From the NCBI RefSeq assembly GCF_009811315.1, contig NZ_BLID01000015.1, forward strand, positions 1-57,907: a stretch of DNA of 57,907 nt, in the 5' to 3' direction. Shown here piece after piece: positions 40,188-49,079 of the stretch. The position numbers and the translations under genes are program-made. Origin of the DNA: Vibrio atypicus (GTDB lineage: Bacteria; Pseudomonadota; Gammaproteobacteria; Enterobacterales; Vibrionaceae). Within the stretch, counting starts at the first letter, position 1; every line of letters starts with the position of its first letter. The notes beneath the pieces were generated by a model, which worked only from the letters and a program-made list of their open reading frames with translations, was not told the DNA's origin and did not search any database.

Positions 40188-41031
40188 CAAAGCACACGCT
40201 TATTGGCAATTAATGCGTATGGATAAGCCGATTGGTACTCTGCTGCTGCTTTGGCCAACACTCTGGGCGTTAATCATCGCTGCTGAGGGCATTCCGGACC
40301 CTAAAATACTGGTGGTGTTTATTCTTGGTGTGGTCTTCATGAGAGCTGCGGGTTGTGTGATCAATGACTTTGCCGATCGTAAAGTCGATGGTCATGTGAA
40401 GCGTACCTGTCAAAGACCATTGCCTTCAGGCCGAGTGTCTTCAAAAGAGGCCATTACGCTGTTTTTGATTTTGGGTATCGCTTCTTTCTTACTTGTTCTT
40501 ACCATGAATCCGCTGACCATTAAACTTTCGTTTATGGGTATTGTGCTGGCATTTATCTACCCATTCATGAAGCGTTTCACTCATTTACCACAACTGTTTT
40601 TGGGGTTGGCTTTCAGCTGGGCTATTCCAATGGCTTGGGCGGCACAAGCCAATGAACTACCTATGATGGTGTGGTTTGTTTTCGTGGTTAATGCGCTTTG
40701 GACTATTGCTTACGATACCCAATATGCCATGGTTGATAGAGACGATGATTTAAAGATTGGCATTAAGTCGACGGCAATTCTCTTTGGTCGATTCGATAAA
40801 ATGGTGATTGGTGTCCTGCAATTGATTACTTTGGCTATGCTGATCTATCTGGGTGTTTGGTATCAATTAGGCGCGAGCTTTTACTGGAGTCTATTAATTG
40901 CCGGAGCGTTATTCGTTTTCCAACAACACCTTATCCGTCATCGTGAACGTGATCTCTGCTTTCGTGCGTTTTTGAATAATAATTATGTCGGTATGATCAT
41001 CACAGTAGGTTTGTTTATAGCTTTTATCTAG
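40177..41031 (+). CDS. ubiA: 4-hydroxybenzoate octaprenyltransferase
   Basis: A 284-residue membrane prenyltransferase with about eight to nine transmembrane segments. Both aspartate-rich motifs are seen: NDFADRKVDGHVKRT and DTQYAMVDRDDDLKIG. It attaches the polyprenyl tail to 4-hydroxybenzoate. AAGGAG lies before the ATG inside the ubiC end. Confidence 0.96.
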   Translation: MTADKAHAYWQLMRMDKPIGTLLLLWPTLWALIIAAEGIPDPKILVVFILGVVFMRAAGCVINDFADRKVDGHVKRTCQRPLPSGRVSSKEAITLFLILGIASFLLVLTMNPLTIKLSFMGIVLAFIYPFMKRFTHLPQLFLGLAFSWAIPMAWAAQANELPMMVWFVFVVNALWTIAYDTQYAMVDRDDDLKIGIKSTAILFGRFDKMVIGVLQLITLAMLIYLGVWYQLGASFYWSLLIAGALFVFQQHLIRHRERDLCFRAFLNNNYVGMIITVGLFIAFI

Positions 41032-41046
41032 CGGACGATAGCAATT

Positions 41047-41077
41047 AAAAAGGGCATCCATTTGGATGCCCTTTTTT
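41047..41077. terminator. Bidirectional terminator between ubiA and plsB
   Basis: Fourteen-base perfect arms (41047-41060 and 41063-41076) with a TT loop and T6 tail, between convergent genes. Confidence 0.9.
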
Positions 41078-41098
41078 GATCTATCTAATCTAGGAGTA

Positions 41099-43528
41099 TT
41101 ACTCAGTTGTTTGACAGATACTCTCTTTGATAGTCAGTTTTACTTCTGGGTAAAGCATTGAATAAAGCAGCTTCGCTAAAGTTTGACACTTTTCTGCATC
41201 GCAATTGCCATCAACATCCAAGTAGGTTTGCTGTTTCAGGGTGTTGAACATCGCTGAGAAAACGCCTTTGTCGAAGAACTCTGGAGCATTGATACCGTGC
41301 AAACGTCCAAGTCGCTGGGCAATATCCTGACTCTTCTGTTCAAGATCTGATTTGCCTAACTCTGGGTTCGCAACCAATAGATTCAATGCAATAGAGTAAC
41401 GTTGCAGTGTTTCTGTAATGGTTCGACCTAGTAGCACTAGCACTTGTGTATTGGCTTGACGAATCGATACATTGTGTTCGTTATCAATCGTTACAAGCCC
41501 TTGGTGAGCAAGCTCTTCGATATAAGCTTCCGTTACTTCAGCCAGCTTATCTTCTTCGATGCTCAAGAATAGCTCTTGCTTTAAGAATGGGTAAACCAAA
41601 GCGACGTTTGCTTGGATTTGCGCTAAAGAGAGTTGCTGCTGACGAACCAGCATCTGCGCAATCAATGAAGGCAAGGCCAGTAAGTGGATGATGTTGTTAC
41701 GATAGTAAGTCATCAAAATGGATTGATTGCGGTCGAGCGAAATAATATCGCCCATGCTGTCAGACTCGATTAAGAACTTATCTAGTGATTCAGCATGTTT
41801 CACTAATGACTCAGCGTCATCACTTGGTACCGTATAGGTAGTCGAGTAAGGTACATTTTTCAGCAGTGATAGGTAGCAATCAATTTGATTGACTAAGCTG
41901 TCACGGGATAAAGCGCGTTGACGAGAAGCTAGCAGTGCCGTTGCACACAGTGTTAATGCGTTAGCTGCTGCTGCATCATTTATGTGCGTCATCATCTTAG
42001 TTGCAAGATTATTCACAACAGGGTTTAGCCACTGTGGTTTACTACCACCCATAGGGTTGATGTCTTTGCTCCACTCTGGCGCATTTTCATTTAAGTATTG
42101 GTTGAGCGGAATAGGTTCACCGAAGTTAACGTATCCTTGACCAAAGTTGCGCAGTTTACGAATCGTGCGTAGAACTAAGCCTGCGTTTTCTTTCTCTTTA
42201 CGAGAACCACGTAGCTCTTTGGCGTAAGTACCCACTTCCATGACGTGCTCATAACCAATGTAAACCGGTACTAGAGTAACCGGACGGTTCAAACCACGCA
42301 GCATTGCTTGAATGGTCATCGCCAACATGCCGGTTTTCGCCTGCAATAAGCGACCAGTACGAGAACGACCACCTTCACTGAAGTATTCTACCGAGTAACC
42401 TTTTGCAAACAGTTCTGCTAAGTACTCACGGAAAATGGTTGAGTAGAGTTTATTGCCTTTAAAGCTACGGCGAATAAAGAAGGCACCGCCACGGCGGAAA
42501 ATTGGGCCTGCAGGGAAGAAATTGAGGTTAATACCCGCAGCAATATGCGGTGGCACCATACCTTCACGGTAAAGCACATAAGACAGTAATAGATAGTCCA
42601 TGTGGCTACGGTGACAAGGAACGTAAACAATCTCGTGGCCGTCTTGTGCTAGCTTACGAACTGTCGAAGCATTAGTGATGTTTAAGCCTTGGTAAATTCG
42701 GTTCCACAACCAACCAAGTAAACGCTCACCATTTTTAATCAATGAATAAGAGAAATCAGCGGCAACTTCATCCATGATGGCGTGCGCTTCTTTACGTACC
42801 TTCTCGATCGGAATATCTTTCGTATTGGCCTCATCTCTGATGACTTGTTCAATCGCTTCAGACTTCATTAAACGCTCAAATAGAGCTTGTCGGCTTGGCA
42901 AGTTTGGTCCTGATGCCGCAAGTTTTTGGCGAGAGAAGTGAATACGAGCCACGCGAGCCAGTTTGTGTGCAATTGAAGCATCAGTGCCGTGGGAGTCTGC
43001 CATGTACCGCAGAGATACAACTGGGCTGATACGCACTAAACAGTCTCGGCCAGACAGCAATACTGCTTTGGCTTTTTGTGGACCGTTGAGAGATTGAAGG
43101 TACGGCTTCTGTTGTGATTCTTTACCCGGCTTACGACCCCAAAGAACCGTCGTTGGAATCACTTGAACATCTAGCTCAGAGTCGTACTGGTGCTGTTCAA
43201 GCAGTTCAGAAAACTGGGCAATTGATTCGTTAGGAACGTCATTGTCGTTGGTCATGACGGTTTCACGTGAAGAAGTGAAGACGAAACGTTTAAACGATTT
43301 GCCATTGATTTCTACTGGCTCAAATGGATCCGGTAGACCTAAGCTCACGACTTGTTTTTGCAGTGTGACTAAATCAACATTCGAGCGGTATGGCAGCGCG
43401 TAGATAATCGGTTTATTGATGTCGATATTCAGATCATCAATTGGGTTGGCTGGAATAGCGGTTCCTTTCACTAAAACCGATAGTGGCAGTTTTAGCAGTG
43501 AACTAGAAAATGATTGTCCGGAAGACAT
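41099..43528 (-). CDS. plsB: Glycerol-3-phosphate acyltransferase PlsB
   Basis: An 809-residue inner-membrane-associated acyltransferase that makes lysophosphatidic acid, the first step of phospholipid synthesis. Acyltransferase motif I is PCHRSHMDYLLL (H-x4-D); motif II FIRRSFKG, motif III YFSEGGRSRTGR and motif IV VTLVPVYIGYE follow. The ATG at 43528 (MSSGQSFSSS) gives the same N-terminal pattern and length as E. coli PlsB (807); the frame is open 16 codons upstream without similarity. In E. coli dgkA lies between plsB and lexA; here it is absent from this position. Confidence 0.95.
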   Translation of the reverse strand: MSSGQSFSSSLLKLPLSVLVKGTAIPANPIDDLNIDINKPIIYALPYRSNVDLVTLQKQVVSLGLPDPFEPVEINGKSFKRFVFTSSRETVMTNDNDVPNESIAQFSELLEQHQYDSELDVQVIPTTVLWGRKPGKESQQKPYLQSLNGPQKAKAVLLSGRDCLVRISPVVSLRYMADSHGTDASIAHKLARVARIHFSRQKLAASGPNLPSRQALFERLMKSEAIEQVIRDEANTKDIPIEKVRKEAHAIMDEVAADFSYSLIKNGERLLGWLWNRIYQGLNITNASTVRKLAQDGHEIVYVPCHRSHMDYLLLSYVLYREGMVPPHIAAGINLNFFPAGPIFRRGGAFFIRRSFKGNKLYSTIFREYLAELFAKGYSVEYFSEGGRSRTGRLLQAKTGMLAMTIQAMLRGLNRPVTLVPVYIGYEHVMEVGTYAKELRGSRKEKENAGLVLRTIRKLRNFGQGYVNFGEPIPLNQYLNENAPEWSKDINPMGGSKPQWLNPVVNNLATKMMTHINDAAAANALTLCATALLASRQRALSRDSLVNQIDCYLSLLKNVPYSTTYTVPSDDAESLVKHAESLDKFLIESDSMGDIISLDRNQSILMTYYRNNIIHLLALPSLIAQMLVRQQQLSLAQIQANVALVYPFLKQELFLSIEEDKLAEVTEAYIEELAHQGLVTIDNEHNVSIRQANTQVLVLLGRTITETLQRYSIALNLLVANPELGKSDLEQKSQDIAQRLGRLHGINAPEFFDKGVFSAMFNTLKQQTYLDVDGNCDAEKCQTLAKLLYSMLYPEVKLTIKESICQTTE

Positions 43529-43786
43529 AAAGCTTCTGAGCCTCAAAATAGATAAATTGCATAAGCACATTTCCAATTCTTAACTATAGAAGTGGAAATG
43601 GGCCCAAGCGGGTATTTTTAGCCAGCAAGGATATCAGAAACTGGTCGAACCTTTTACTTAAAATTGACCAGTAAAACGTCAATTTAGTCTGATTTTATTC
43701 AGCTGACTGATTAATCGGATATTTCCCCTATTCATGATTCTAAGCTATTCAAAAAACAATCAATTTGCTTTTCATTTCGCAGGTTA
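43529..43786. other. plsB-lexA intergenic region
   Basis: About 260 bases hold the divergent promoters of plsB and lexA. No gene is seen; E. coli has dgkA between these loci. I could not place the plsB promoter. Confidence 0.5.
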
Positions 43787-43802
43787 CTGGATATACTCAC
43801 AG
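43787..43802 (+). promoter_or_regulatory. LexA box 1 (SOS box)
   Basis: CTGG-N8-ACAG with the inner sequence ATATACTC, one mismatch from the CTGT-N8-ACAG consensus. Two adjacent boxes before lexA are also present in E. coli. Confidence 0.85.
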
Positions 43803-43806
43803 TTAA

Positions 43807-43822
43807 CTGTATAAAAAGACAG
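43807..43822 (+). promoter_or_regulatory. LexA box 2 (SOS box)
   Basis: CTGT-ATAAAAAG-ACAG, a perfect outer match to the consensus. It ends eight bases before the lexA ATG and overlaps the ribosome site, consistent with autorepression. Confidence 0.9.
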
Positions 43823-43829
43823 GTGACTC

Positions 43830-44450
43830 ATGAAGCCGTTAACGCCACGCCAGCAACAAGTATTTGATCTAATCAAAAGTAAAATTGAAGACACGGGTAT
43901 GCCACCGACACGCGCTGAGATTGCACGTGAGCTTGGCTTCCGCTCAGCAAATGCTGCTGAAGAACACTTAAAAGCGCTTGCTCGTAAAGAAGCGATCGAA
44001 ATTATTCCGGGTGCTTCGCGCGGGATTCGTATCCTACTCGAAGACGCAGCCAACGATGACCAAGGCTTACCTTTAATTGGTCAAGTCGCAGCGGGTGAGC
44101 CGATCTTGGCTCAAGAGCATGTCGAGACTCACTACCAAGTGGATCCTGGGATGTTTAAACCTCAAGCTGATTTCTTATTGCGTGTAAATGGCGAAAGTAT
44201 GAAAGACATCGGTATTATGGATGGCGATTTACTTGCGGTACATAAAACTCAAGACGTTCGTGATGGGCAAGTTGTTGTTGCTCGCGTTGATGAAGACGTA
44301 ACGGTTAAGCGTTTAGAGCGTAAAGGCTCAACCGTATTACTGCATGCTGAAAACGAAGAGTTTGCACCGATTAAAGTTGATCTTACTTGCCAGAGCTTAG
44401 CGATTGAAGGCCTAGCCGTTGGCATTATTCGTAATACCGACTGGATGTAA
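43830..44450 (+). CDS. lexA: SOS repressor LexA
   Basis: A 206-residue repressor-protease. The winged helix-turn-helix spans residues 1-70 (PPTRAEIARELGFRSANAAEEHL). The self-cleavage bond is Ala88-Gly89 in QVAAGEP; the catalytic dyad is Ser123 (GESMKD) and Lys160 (DVTVKRL). It represses SOS genes until RecA filaments trigger self-cleavage. Two LexA boxes precede it. Confidence 0.97.
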   Translation: MKPLTPRQQQVFDLIKSKIEDTGMPPTRAEIARELGFRSANAAEEHLKALARKEAIEIIPGASRGIRILLEDAANDDQGLPLIGQVAAGEPILAQEHVETHYQVDPGMFKPQADFLLRVNGESMKDIGIMDGDLLAVHKTQDVRDGQVVVARVDEDVTVKRLERKGSTVLLHAENEEFAPIKVDLTCQSLAIEGLAVGIIRNTDWM

Positions 44451-44479
44451 TACTCTCGAATGAGATTAGTTCTCACTTA

Positions 44480-44508
44480 TTGATTTTGTAAGTGATATTC
44501 ATTATCAT
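44480..44508 (+). promoter_or_regulatory. Candidate promoter of the methyltransferase gene
   Basis: TTGATT (44480-44485), 17-base spacer, TATCAT (44503-44508). Start of transcription would be near 44515, with AAGGA in the short leader. It is overlapped by the Fur-box-like sequence. Confidence 0.5.
44488..44506 (+). promoter_or_regulatory. Fur-box-like operator
   Basis: Nineteen bases that match the consensus GATAATGATAATCATTATC at 15 positions, with the right half (TCATTATC) intact. It covers the spacer and -10 of the candidate promoter, the position expected for Fur repression. Confidence 0.6.
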
Positions 44509-44537
44509 CTTCTTTCCAGTATGGAAGGATGATGATA

Positions 44538-45350
44538 ATGGCCCCCAAAACCAAGTTAGCGAAATCTCGCTATCAAATACCTGCAAACCTCTTGCAGCCG
44601 CTTTGGCTTCGTAGCCGAGAAAGCTTGGTGGATAATGGCCTTGTCTATGATCCTATTGCTGCTCGCGCATGTCAGCGGTGCCAACTTGCTCCAGAATGCC
44701 TATCTGGTGACATCGATCAAAAACAACTGCTTCATGTGACGCTTACTCAACTGTGTGATCAGCAAGTCTCTGCATTTATAAAACGTAACCCAGATGGTTG
44801 GATTGTTAATGTCGGCGCTGGCCTCGATACCCGTTTTTATCGAGTTGATAATGGCCGCTGTCACTGGTTAGAGTTAGATGTGACGGAGAACTTACTCTGG
44901 CGTCAAAAGCTGTTTCACAATAGTGAACGCTACAACCATATGTGCGGTAGTGTGACGGATTTAAGTTGGTTAGATTCACTGCCTATCCCAGAAAAAACAC
45001 CGGTGATGATTGTTTGTGAACATGCATTACTTGATTGCAATGAACAACAAGTCGCAAAATTTGTTCAAGCGTTAGGGTGCCACTTTGATAGTGCTCGTGC
45101 ATGCGTGGTGTTGGCTGGTGACTTGTGCGCGTCAAAGCTGGGCCAAAAAATGGGTGCGGGAAGCTATGCTCACGGCTATAGCGCACCAGGTGACTCAATG
45201 CTGAATTATCTTCCTTGGGCACGTTGGGTAAAAACGTATTCTCCCCTTGATAAAGATTGCGGCCGTTGGAAATTCTGGCAGCGTTGCATTACCAAAATTC
45301 ATGCCTTAAAACAGCGCTTAACGCCAGTAGTGGTTCAGCTTCGCTGGTGA
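44538..45350 (+). CDS. LCMT/TcmP-type class I SAM-dependent methyltransferase
   Basis: A 270-residue methyltransferase. The SAM motif is VNVGAGLDTRFYR, with the acidic WLELDVTE following and VCEHALLDC later; this pattern is that of the leucine-carboxyl-methyltransferase/TcmP family, whose members methylate carboxyl or hydroxyl groups of proteins or small molecules. A Cys cluster CQRCQLAPEC (about residues 44-53) is unusual. Three ATGs (44529, 44532, 44538) follow AAGGA; spacing favours 44538. It sits between lexA and dinF, which are adjacent in E. coli, and is preceded by a Fur-like box. Substrate unknown. Confidence 0.8.
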   Translation: MAPKTKLAKSRYQIPANLLQPLWLRSRESLVDNGLVYDPIAARACQRCQLAPECLSGDIDQKQLLHVTLTQLCDQQVSAFIKRNPDGWIVNVGAGLDTRFYRVDNGRCHWLELDVTENLLWRQKLFHNSERYNHMCGSVTDLSWLDSLPIPEKTPVMIVCEHALLDCNEQQVAKFVQALGCHFDSARACVVLAGDLCASKLGQKMGAGSYAHGYSAPGDSMLNYLPWARWVKTYSPLDKDCGRWKFWQRCITKIHALKQRLTPVVVQLRW

Positions 45351-45361
45351 TCTCGGTACAC

Positions 45362-45391
45362 TTGCCACTCAATCTTATTTTAGAGTGGCAA
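45362..45391 (+). repeat. Inverted repeat over the dinF ribosome site
   Basis: TTGCCACTC (45362-45370) pairs perfectly with GAGTGGCAA (45383-45391), leaving a 12-base loop. The right arm contains the only ribosome-site-like sequence of dinF (GAGTGG) and ends one base before its GTG start. It has no U tail, so it is not a typical terminator. Confidence 0.75.
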
Positions 45392-45392
45392 C

Positions 45393-46730
45393 GTGCAACT
45401 ATTTCAAACTCTCTCAAATCGCTCTCTTCATAAACAAGTTCTTCTGCTCGCGATTCCTATGGTGCTGTCCAATATCACCGTTCCTTTGTTGGGGCTGGTG
45501 GATGCAGCAGTGATCGGCCACCTTGAACACGCCTGGTATTTAGGTGGTGTCGCTCTAGGCAGCACAATGATCAGCGTGACCTTTTGGTTATTGGGATTTT
45601 TACGCATGTCGACCACTGGATTGGCTGCTCAATCGTATGGGGCGAACAGTAAGCATCAACTGGGTCTCGTATTCACCCAAGGGATGGCTATGGCGTTTGG
45701 ATTCGCCACGTTCTTTCTGCTATTTCATTCACTGATCGCCGATTGGGTATTTTCGTTTAGCGATGCCAGTGAACAAGTGAAGCATTATGGTCAGCAATAT
45801 TTTTCCATTCGAGCTTGGAGCGCGCCTGCTGCGTTAGCCAATTTTGTCTTGTTAGGTTGGCTACTTGGAACACAGAATGCCAAAGCCCCGATGTGGATGG
45901 TGATCATTTCTAACTTGACCAATATTGGCTTAGACGTTCTGTTTGTACTTGGCTTTGGTTGGAAAGTGGAAGGAGCAGCACTGGCTTCTGTTATTGCTGA
46001 CTACACAGGAATGAGCTTTGGTCTTTATTGTGTATGGCGCAAATGGCAAGCGGATCAACTGCCAGCGTTAGTCGGCTTAATTAAAGATAGTGCGAATGGG
46101 CTAAGTCGATTTGTAAAGTTGAATCGAGATATCTTTCTTCGCTCACTCTGCCTACAAGCGACGTTTACTTTTATGACGTTTCAGGGAGCGAGTTTTGGCG
46201 ATGACATCGTGGCAGCCAACGCGGTACTGATGAGCTTTTTAATGATTATTTCCTATGGTATGGATGGTTTCGCTTACGCAATGGAAGCGATGGTCGGTAA
46301 AGCGATTGGTGCTAAAGATAGGCAGCAGCTTAACCAATCCTTAATCGGAACGTTCTTTTGGAGCTTCATCATCTGTTCAATACTGACTCTGGTGTTTGCG
46401 CTTTTCGGATCAAACATGATCGGCTTGATCACTAATATTCCTCAAGTTCATACGATTGCTTTGCAGTATTTACCTTGGTTGATGGCCATGCCGCTCGTGT
46501 CAATGTGGTGTTTCTTATTAGATGGTATTTTTATCGGCGCAACGAAAGGTAGAGAGATGCGTAATGGTATGTTTTTATCCACTTGTACCTTTTTTGCGAC
46601 TTTTTATCTCAGCGCAGCCATTGGTAATCATGCATTGTGGCTGGCAATGCTAAGTTTCATGGCCATGAGAGGAATAACACTGGGCGTTATCCTTACTATT
46701 CAGTGGCGTCAGGGCCGTTTTTTAGCCTGA
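45393..46730 (+). CDS. dinF: MATE family efflux protein DinF
   Basis: A 445-residue MATE transporter with 12 transmembrane segments. PMVLSNITVPLLGLVDAAVIGHL at the start and GWLLGTQNAKAPM are typical of DinF. In E. coli dinF is SOS-induced by read-through from lexA; here a methyltransferase gene separates them and no LexA box is found before dinF. The start is GTG at 45393. Confidence 0.9.
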   Translation: MQLFQTLSNRSLHKQVLLLAIPMVLSNITVPLLGLVDAAVIGHLEHAWYLGGVALGSTMISVTFWLLGFLRMSTTGLAAQSYGANSKHQLGLVFTQGMAMAFGFATFFLLFHSLIADWVFSFSDASEQVKHYGQQYFSIRAWSAPAALANFVLLGWLLGTQNAKAPMWMVIISNLTNIGLDVLFVLGFGWKVEGAALASVIADYTGMSFGLYCVWRKWQADQLPALVGLIKDSANGLSRFVKLNRDIFLRSLCLQATFTFMTFQGASFGDDIVAANAVLMSFLMIISYGMDGFAYAMEAMVGKAIGAKDRQQLNQSLIGTFFWSFIICSILTLVFALFGSNMIGLITNIPQVHTIALQYLPWLMAMPLVSMWCFLLDGIFIGATKGREMRNGMFLSTCTFFATFYLSAAIGNHALWLAMLSFMAMRGITLGVILTIQWRQGRFLA

Positions 46731-46747
46731 CGATGAGATAGATAGTG

Positions 46748-46773
46748 AACCGGACTTCGTGTCCGGTTTTTTT
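46748..46773 (+). terminator. Terminator of dinF
   Basis: Eight-base perfect arms (AACCGGAC at 46748-46755, GTCCGGTT at 46761-46768) and a T run to 46773. Confidence 0.85.
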
Positions 46774-46943
46774 ATCACCAAATACCATTGTTACATATGG
46801 GTAAAAATCATTTTCAAAATGAGGGGATTATCATTTTTTATGAAACACCTAAAATAGGCACCAACAAAACGACGCAGCACTGAGACAAAAGCTCAACTAC
46901 GCTTATTGCGTCCTCTTAAATACCCTTATTGAAGGAAAATCCA

Positions 46944-48092
46944 ATGGCACTTGAACTAAAACCTGGTCAAACTCATATTAAATCAAAAGCTATGGTTGCA
47001 TGGGCAGCGGGCGAACCACTTAAGCGTGAAGAAGTTGATGTTGAACTTCCGAAAGCGGGTGAGGTTCTAGTTCGCATCGTTGCTACTGGTGTTTGCCACA
47101 CTGATTTGTTCACTCTATCTGGTGATGATCCAGAAGGTATCTTCCCTTCAATCCTAGGCCATGAAGGTGGTGGTATTGTTGAAATGGTCGGTGAAGGCGT
47201 AACAAGTGTTGAAGTCGGTGACCATGTTATCCCACTTTACACAGCAGAATGTGGCGAGTGTAAGTTCTGTAAATCAGGCAAAACTAACTTGTGTCAGGCA
47301 GTACGTGAAACTCAAGGTAAAGGCCTAATGCCAGATGGTACTAGCCGTTTCTCTATCAACGGTGAGCCAATCTTCCATTATATGGGTTGTTCAACATTCT
47401 CTGAGTACACAGTGCTTCCAGAAATCTCACTGGCGAAAGTAAGTAAAGAAGCACCGCTAGAAGAAGTATGTCTTCTAGGTTGTGGTGTAACAACCGGTAT
47501 GGGTGCGGTGCTGAACACGGCGAAAGTAGAGAAGGGCGACACAGTTGCTGTATTTGGCCTAGGTGGTATCGGTCTATCTGCAATCATCGGTGCGCGTATG
47601 GCTGGCGCGAGCAAAATCATTGGTGTTGATATCAATGAGAGCAAATTCGAACTAGCAAAACAGCTTGGCGCGACAGACTGCATTAACCCAATGAAATTCG
47701 ACAAGCCAATCCAAGAAGTGATCGTTGAGATGACTGACGGCGGTGTGGATTACTCATTCGAGTGTATCGGTAACGTTAATGTGATGCGCCAAGCTCTAGA
47801 GTGTTGTCATAAAGGTTGGGGTGAATCGATCATCATAGGTGTAGCTGGTGCAGGTCAAGAGATCTCAACTCGTCCATTCCAGCTTGTGACTGGTCGTGTA
47901 TGGCGTGGCTCTGCGTTTGGTGGTGTTAAAGGTCGTACTGAACTTCCAGGCATTGTTGACCGTTACATGGAAGGTGAATTTGGCCTTCAAGAGTTCATCA
48001 CTCACACCATGGGTCTTGATGATGTAAACGACGCATTCGAATTAATGCATAAAGGTGAGTCTATCCGTACTGTTCTACACATGGATAAATAA
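46944..48092 (+). CDS. frmA: S-(hydroxymethyl)glutathione dehydrogenase (class III alcohol dehydrogenase)
   Basis: A 382-residue zinc ADH. The catalytic zinc ligand is in GVCHTD, structural zinc cysteines in CGECKFCKSGKTNLC, and the NAD site is GLGGIGLSA. It oxidises the glutathione adduct of formaldehyde. The ATG at 46944 is seven bases after GAAGGA; an upstream in-frame TTG would overlap that site and is not used. The partner fghA follows. No frmR repressor gene is next to it. The name adhC is also in use. Confidence 0.95.
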   Translation: MALELKPGQTHIKSKAMVAWAAGEPLKREEVDVELPKAGEVLVRIVATGVCHTDLFTLSGDDPEGIFPSILGHEGGGIVEMVGEGVTSVEVGDHVIPLYTAECGECKFCKSGKTNLCQAVRETQGKGLMPDGTSRFSINGEPIFHYMGCSTFSEYTVLPEISLAKVSKEAPLEEVCLLGCGVTTGMGAVLNTAKVEKGDTVAVFGLGGIGLSAIIGARMAGASKIIGVDINESKFELAKQLGATDCINPMKFDKPIQEVIVEMTDGGVDYSFECIGNVNVMRQALECCHKGWGESIIIGVAGAGQEISTRPFQLVTGRVWRGSAFGGVKGRTELPGIVDRYMEGEFGLQEFITHTMGLDDVNDAFELMHKGESIRTVLHMDK

Positions 48093-48113
48093 GCTAGCGT
48101 ATCTGACTTAAAT

Positions 48114-48143
48114 AACGCCCTGAAAGATGGGCGTTTGTTTTTT
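48114..48143 (+). terminator. Hairpin terminator between frmA and fghA
   Basis: Seven-base arms (AACGCCC 48114-48120, GGGCGTT 48129-48135) and a T7 run at 48137-48143. It lies within the presumed operon, so it may lower fghA expression relative to frmA. Confidence 0.75.
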
Positions 48144-48164
48144 CTAATTCCCATTGAGGTTGTT

Positions 48165-49007
48165 ATGACCATTGAAAACATTAGCCAAGCCAAAGTATTC
48201 GGTGGTTGGCACAAACAATATACTCATCAATCAAATACTCTTAACTGCGCGATGCGTTTTGCTATCTTCTTACCACCGAATGCGACTAAAACAGAGCCAG
48301 TTCCCGTTTTGTATTGGTTGTCAGGTTTGACGTGTACTGATGAAAACTTCATGCAAAAAGCCGGTGCTTTCCGTAAAGCGGCGGAACTTGGCATCGCTAT
48401 CGTTGCACCAGATACGAGCCCACGTGGGGATGATGTAGCCGATGATGAGGGGTATGATTTAGGAAAAGGTGCTGGCTTTTATTTGAATGCAACCCAAGAG
48501 CCTTGGTCTCGTCACTATCATATGTATGACTATGTGACGCAAGAGCTACCAGATTTGATCGAAGCGAACTTCCCAGTCTCTAGCATTAAGTCGATCTCTG
48601 GTCACAGCATGGGCGGCCATGGAGCGTTAACTATCGGTATTAAAAACTCAGCCAATTATCGCTCGATTTCAGCTTTTAGTCCGATCAGCAATCCAATGCA
48701 GTGTCCGTGGGGACAAAAGGCGTTTAATGCGTATCTAGGTAATGATTTTGAAACTTGGAAGCAGTATGACGCGAGCGAGCTACTGAAACAGGCACAAGCG
48801 AAACTACCAATTTTGGTCGACCAAGGGAGTGCAGATGGGTTCTTAGTCGAACAGCTAAAACCTGAACTCTTGATTGCCGCTGCCAATGAACATGACTCTG
48901 ATGTCCAAGTTCGTATGCAGCCAGGTTATGATCACAGCTACTTTTTCATCTCTAGTTTTATTGAAGAGCATTTAGAGTTTCACGCTGCGTATCTAAATCA
49001 GAACTAA
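48165..49007 (+). CDS. fghA: S-formylglutathione hydrolase
   Basis: A 280-residue esterase-D-type alpha/beta hydrolase that releases formate and glutathione. The nucleophile is in GHSMGGHGAL; LVDQGSADGFL supplies the Asp region and GYDHSYFF the His. The LSGLTCTDENFMQKAG segment is diagnostic. The ATG at 48165 follows GAGG; upstream in-frame codons lie in the terminator hairpin. Confidence 0.95.
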   Translation: MTIENISQAKVFGGWHKQYTHQSNTLNCAMRFAIFLPPNATKTEPVPVLYWLSGLTCTDENFMQKAGAFRKAAELGIAIVAPDTSPRGDDVADDEGYDLGKGAGFYLNATQEPWSRHYHMYDYVTQELPDLIEANFPVSSIKSISGHSMGGHGALTIGIKNSANYRSISAFSPISNPMQCPWGQKAFNAYLGNDFETWKQYDASELLKQAQAKLPILVDQGSADGFLVEQLKPELLIAAANEHDSDVQVRMQPGYDHSYFFISSFIEEHLEFHAAYLNQN

Positions 49008-49027
49008 ATCAGTCTTATCCATAAAGT

Positions 49028-49061
49028 AAAAAGCCTGCGTAATTATTTGCGCAGGCTTTTT
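49028..49061. terminator. Bidirectional terminator between fghA and sthA
   Basis: Twelve-base perfect arms (49028-49039 and 49050-49061) with a ten-base loop, flanked by A and T runs, between convergent genes. Confidence 0.85.
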
Positions 49062-49079
49062 GTGTTCTCATTTGTGATG

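Noticed and set aside
43529..43829. A hidden dgkA between plsB and lexA, as in E. coli
   Set aside because: The gap is only about 300 bases, has no suitable frame and holds the two promoters and SOS boxes.
46775..46930. Fur-like site before frmA in the AT-rich sequence around 46812-46845
   Set aside because: Alignments to the 19-base consensus were poor in every register; only scattered ATCATTTT matches.
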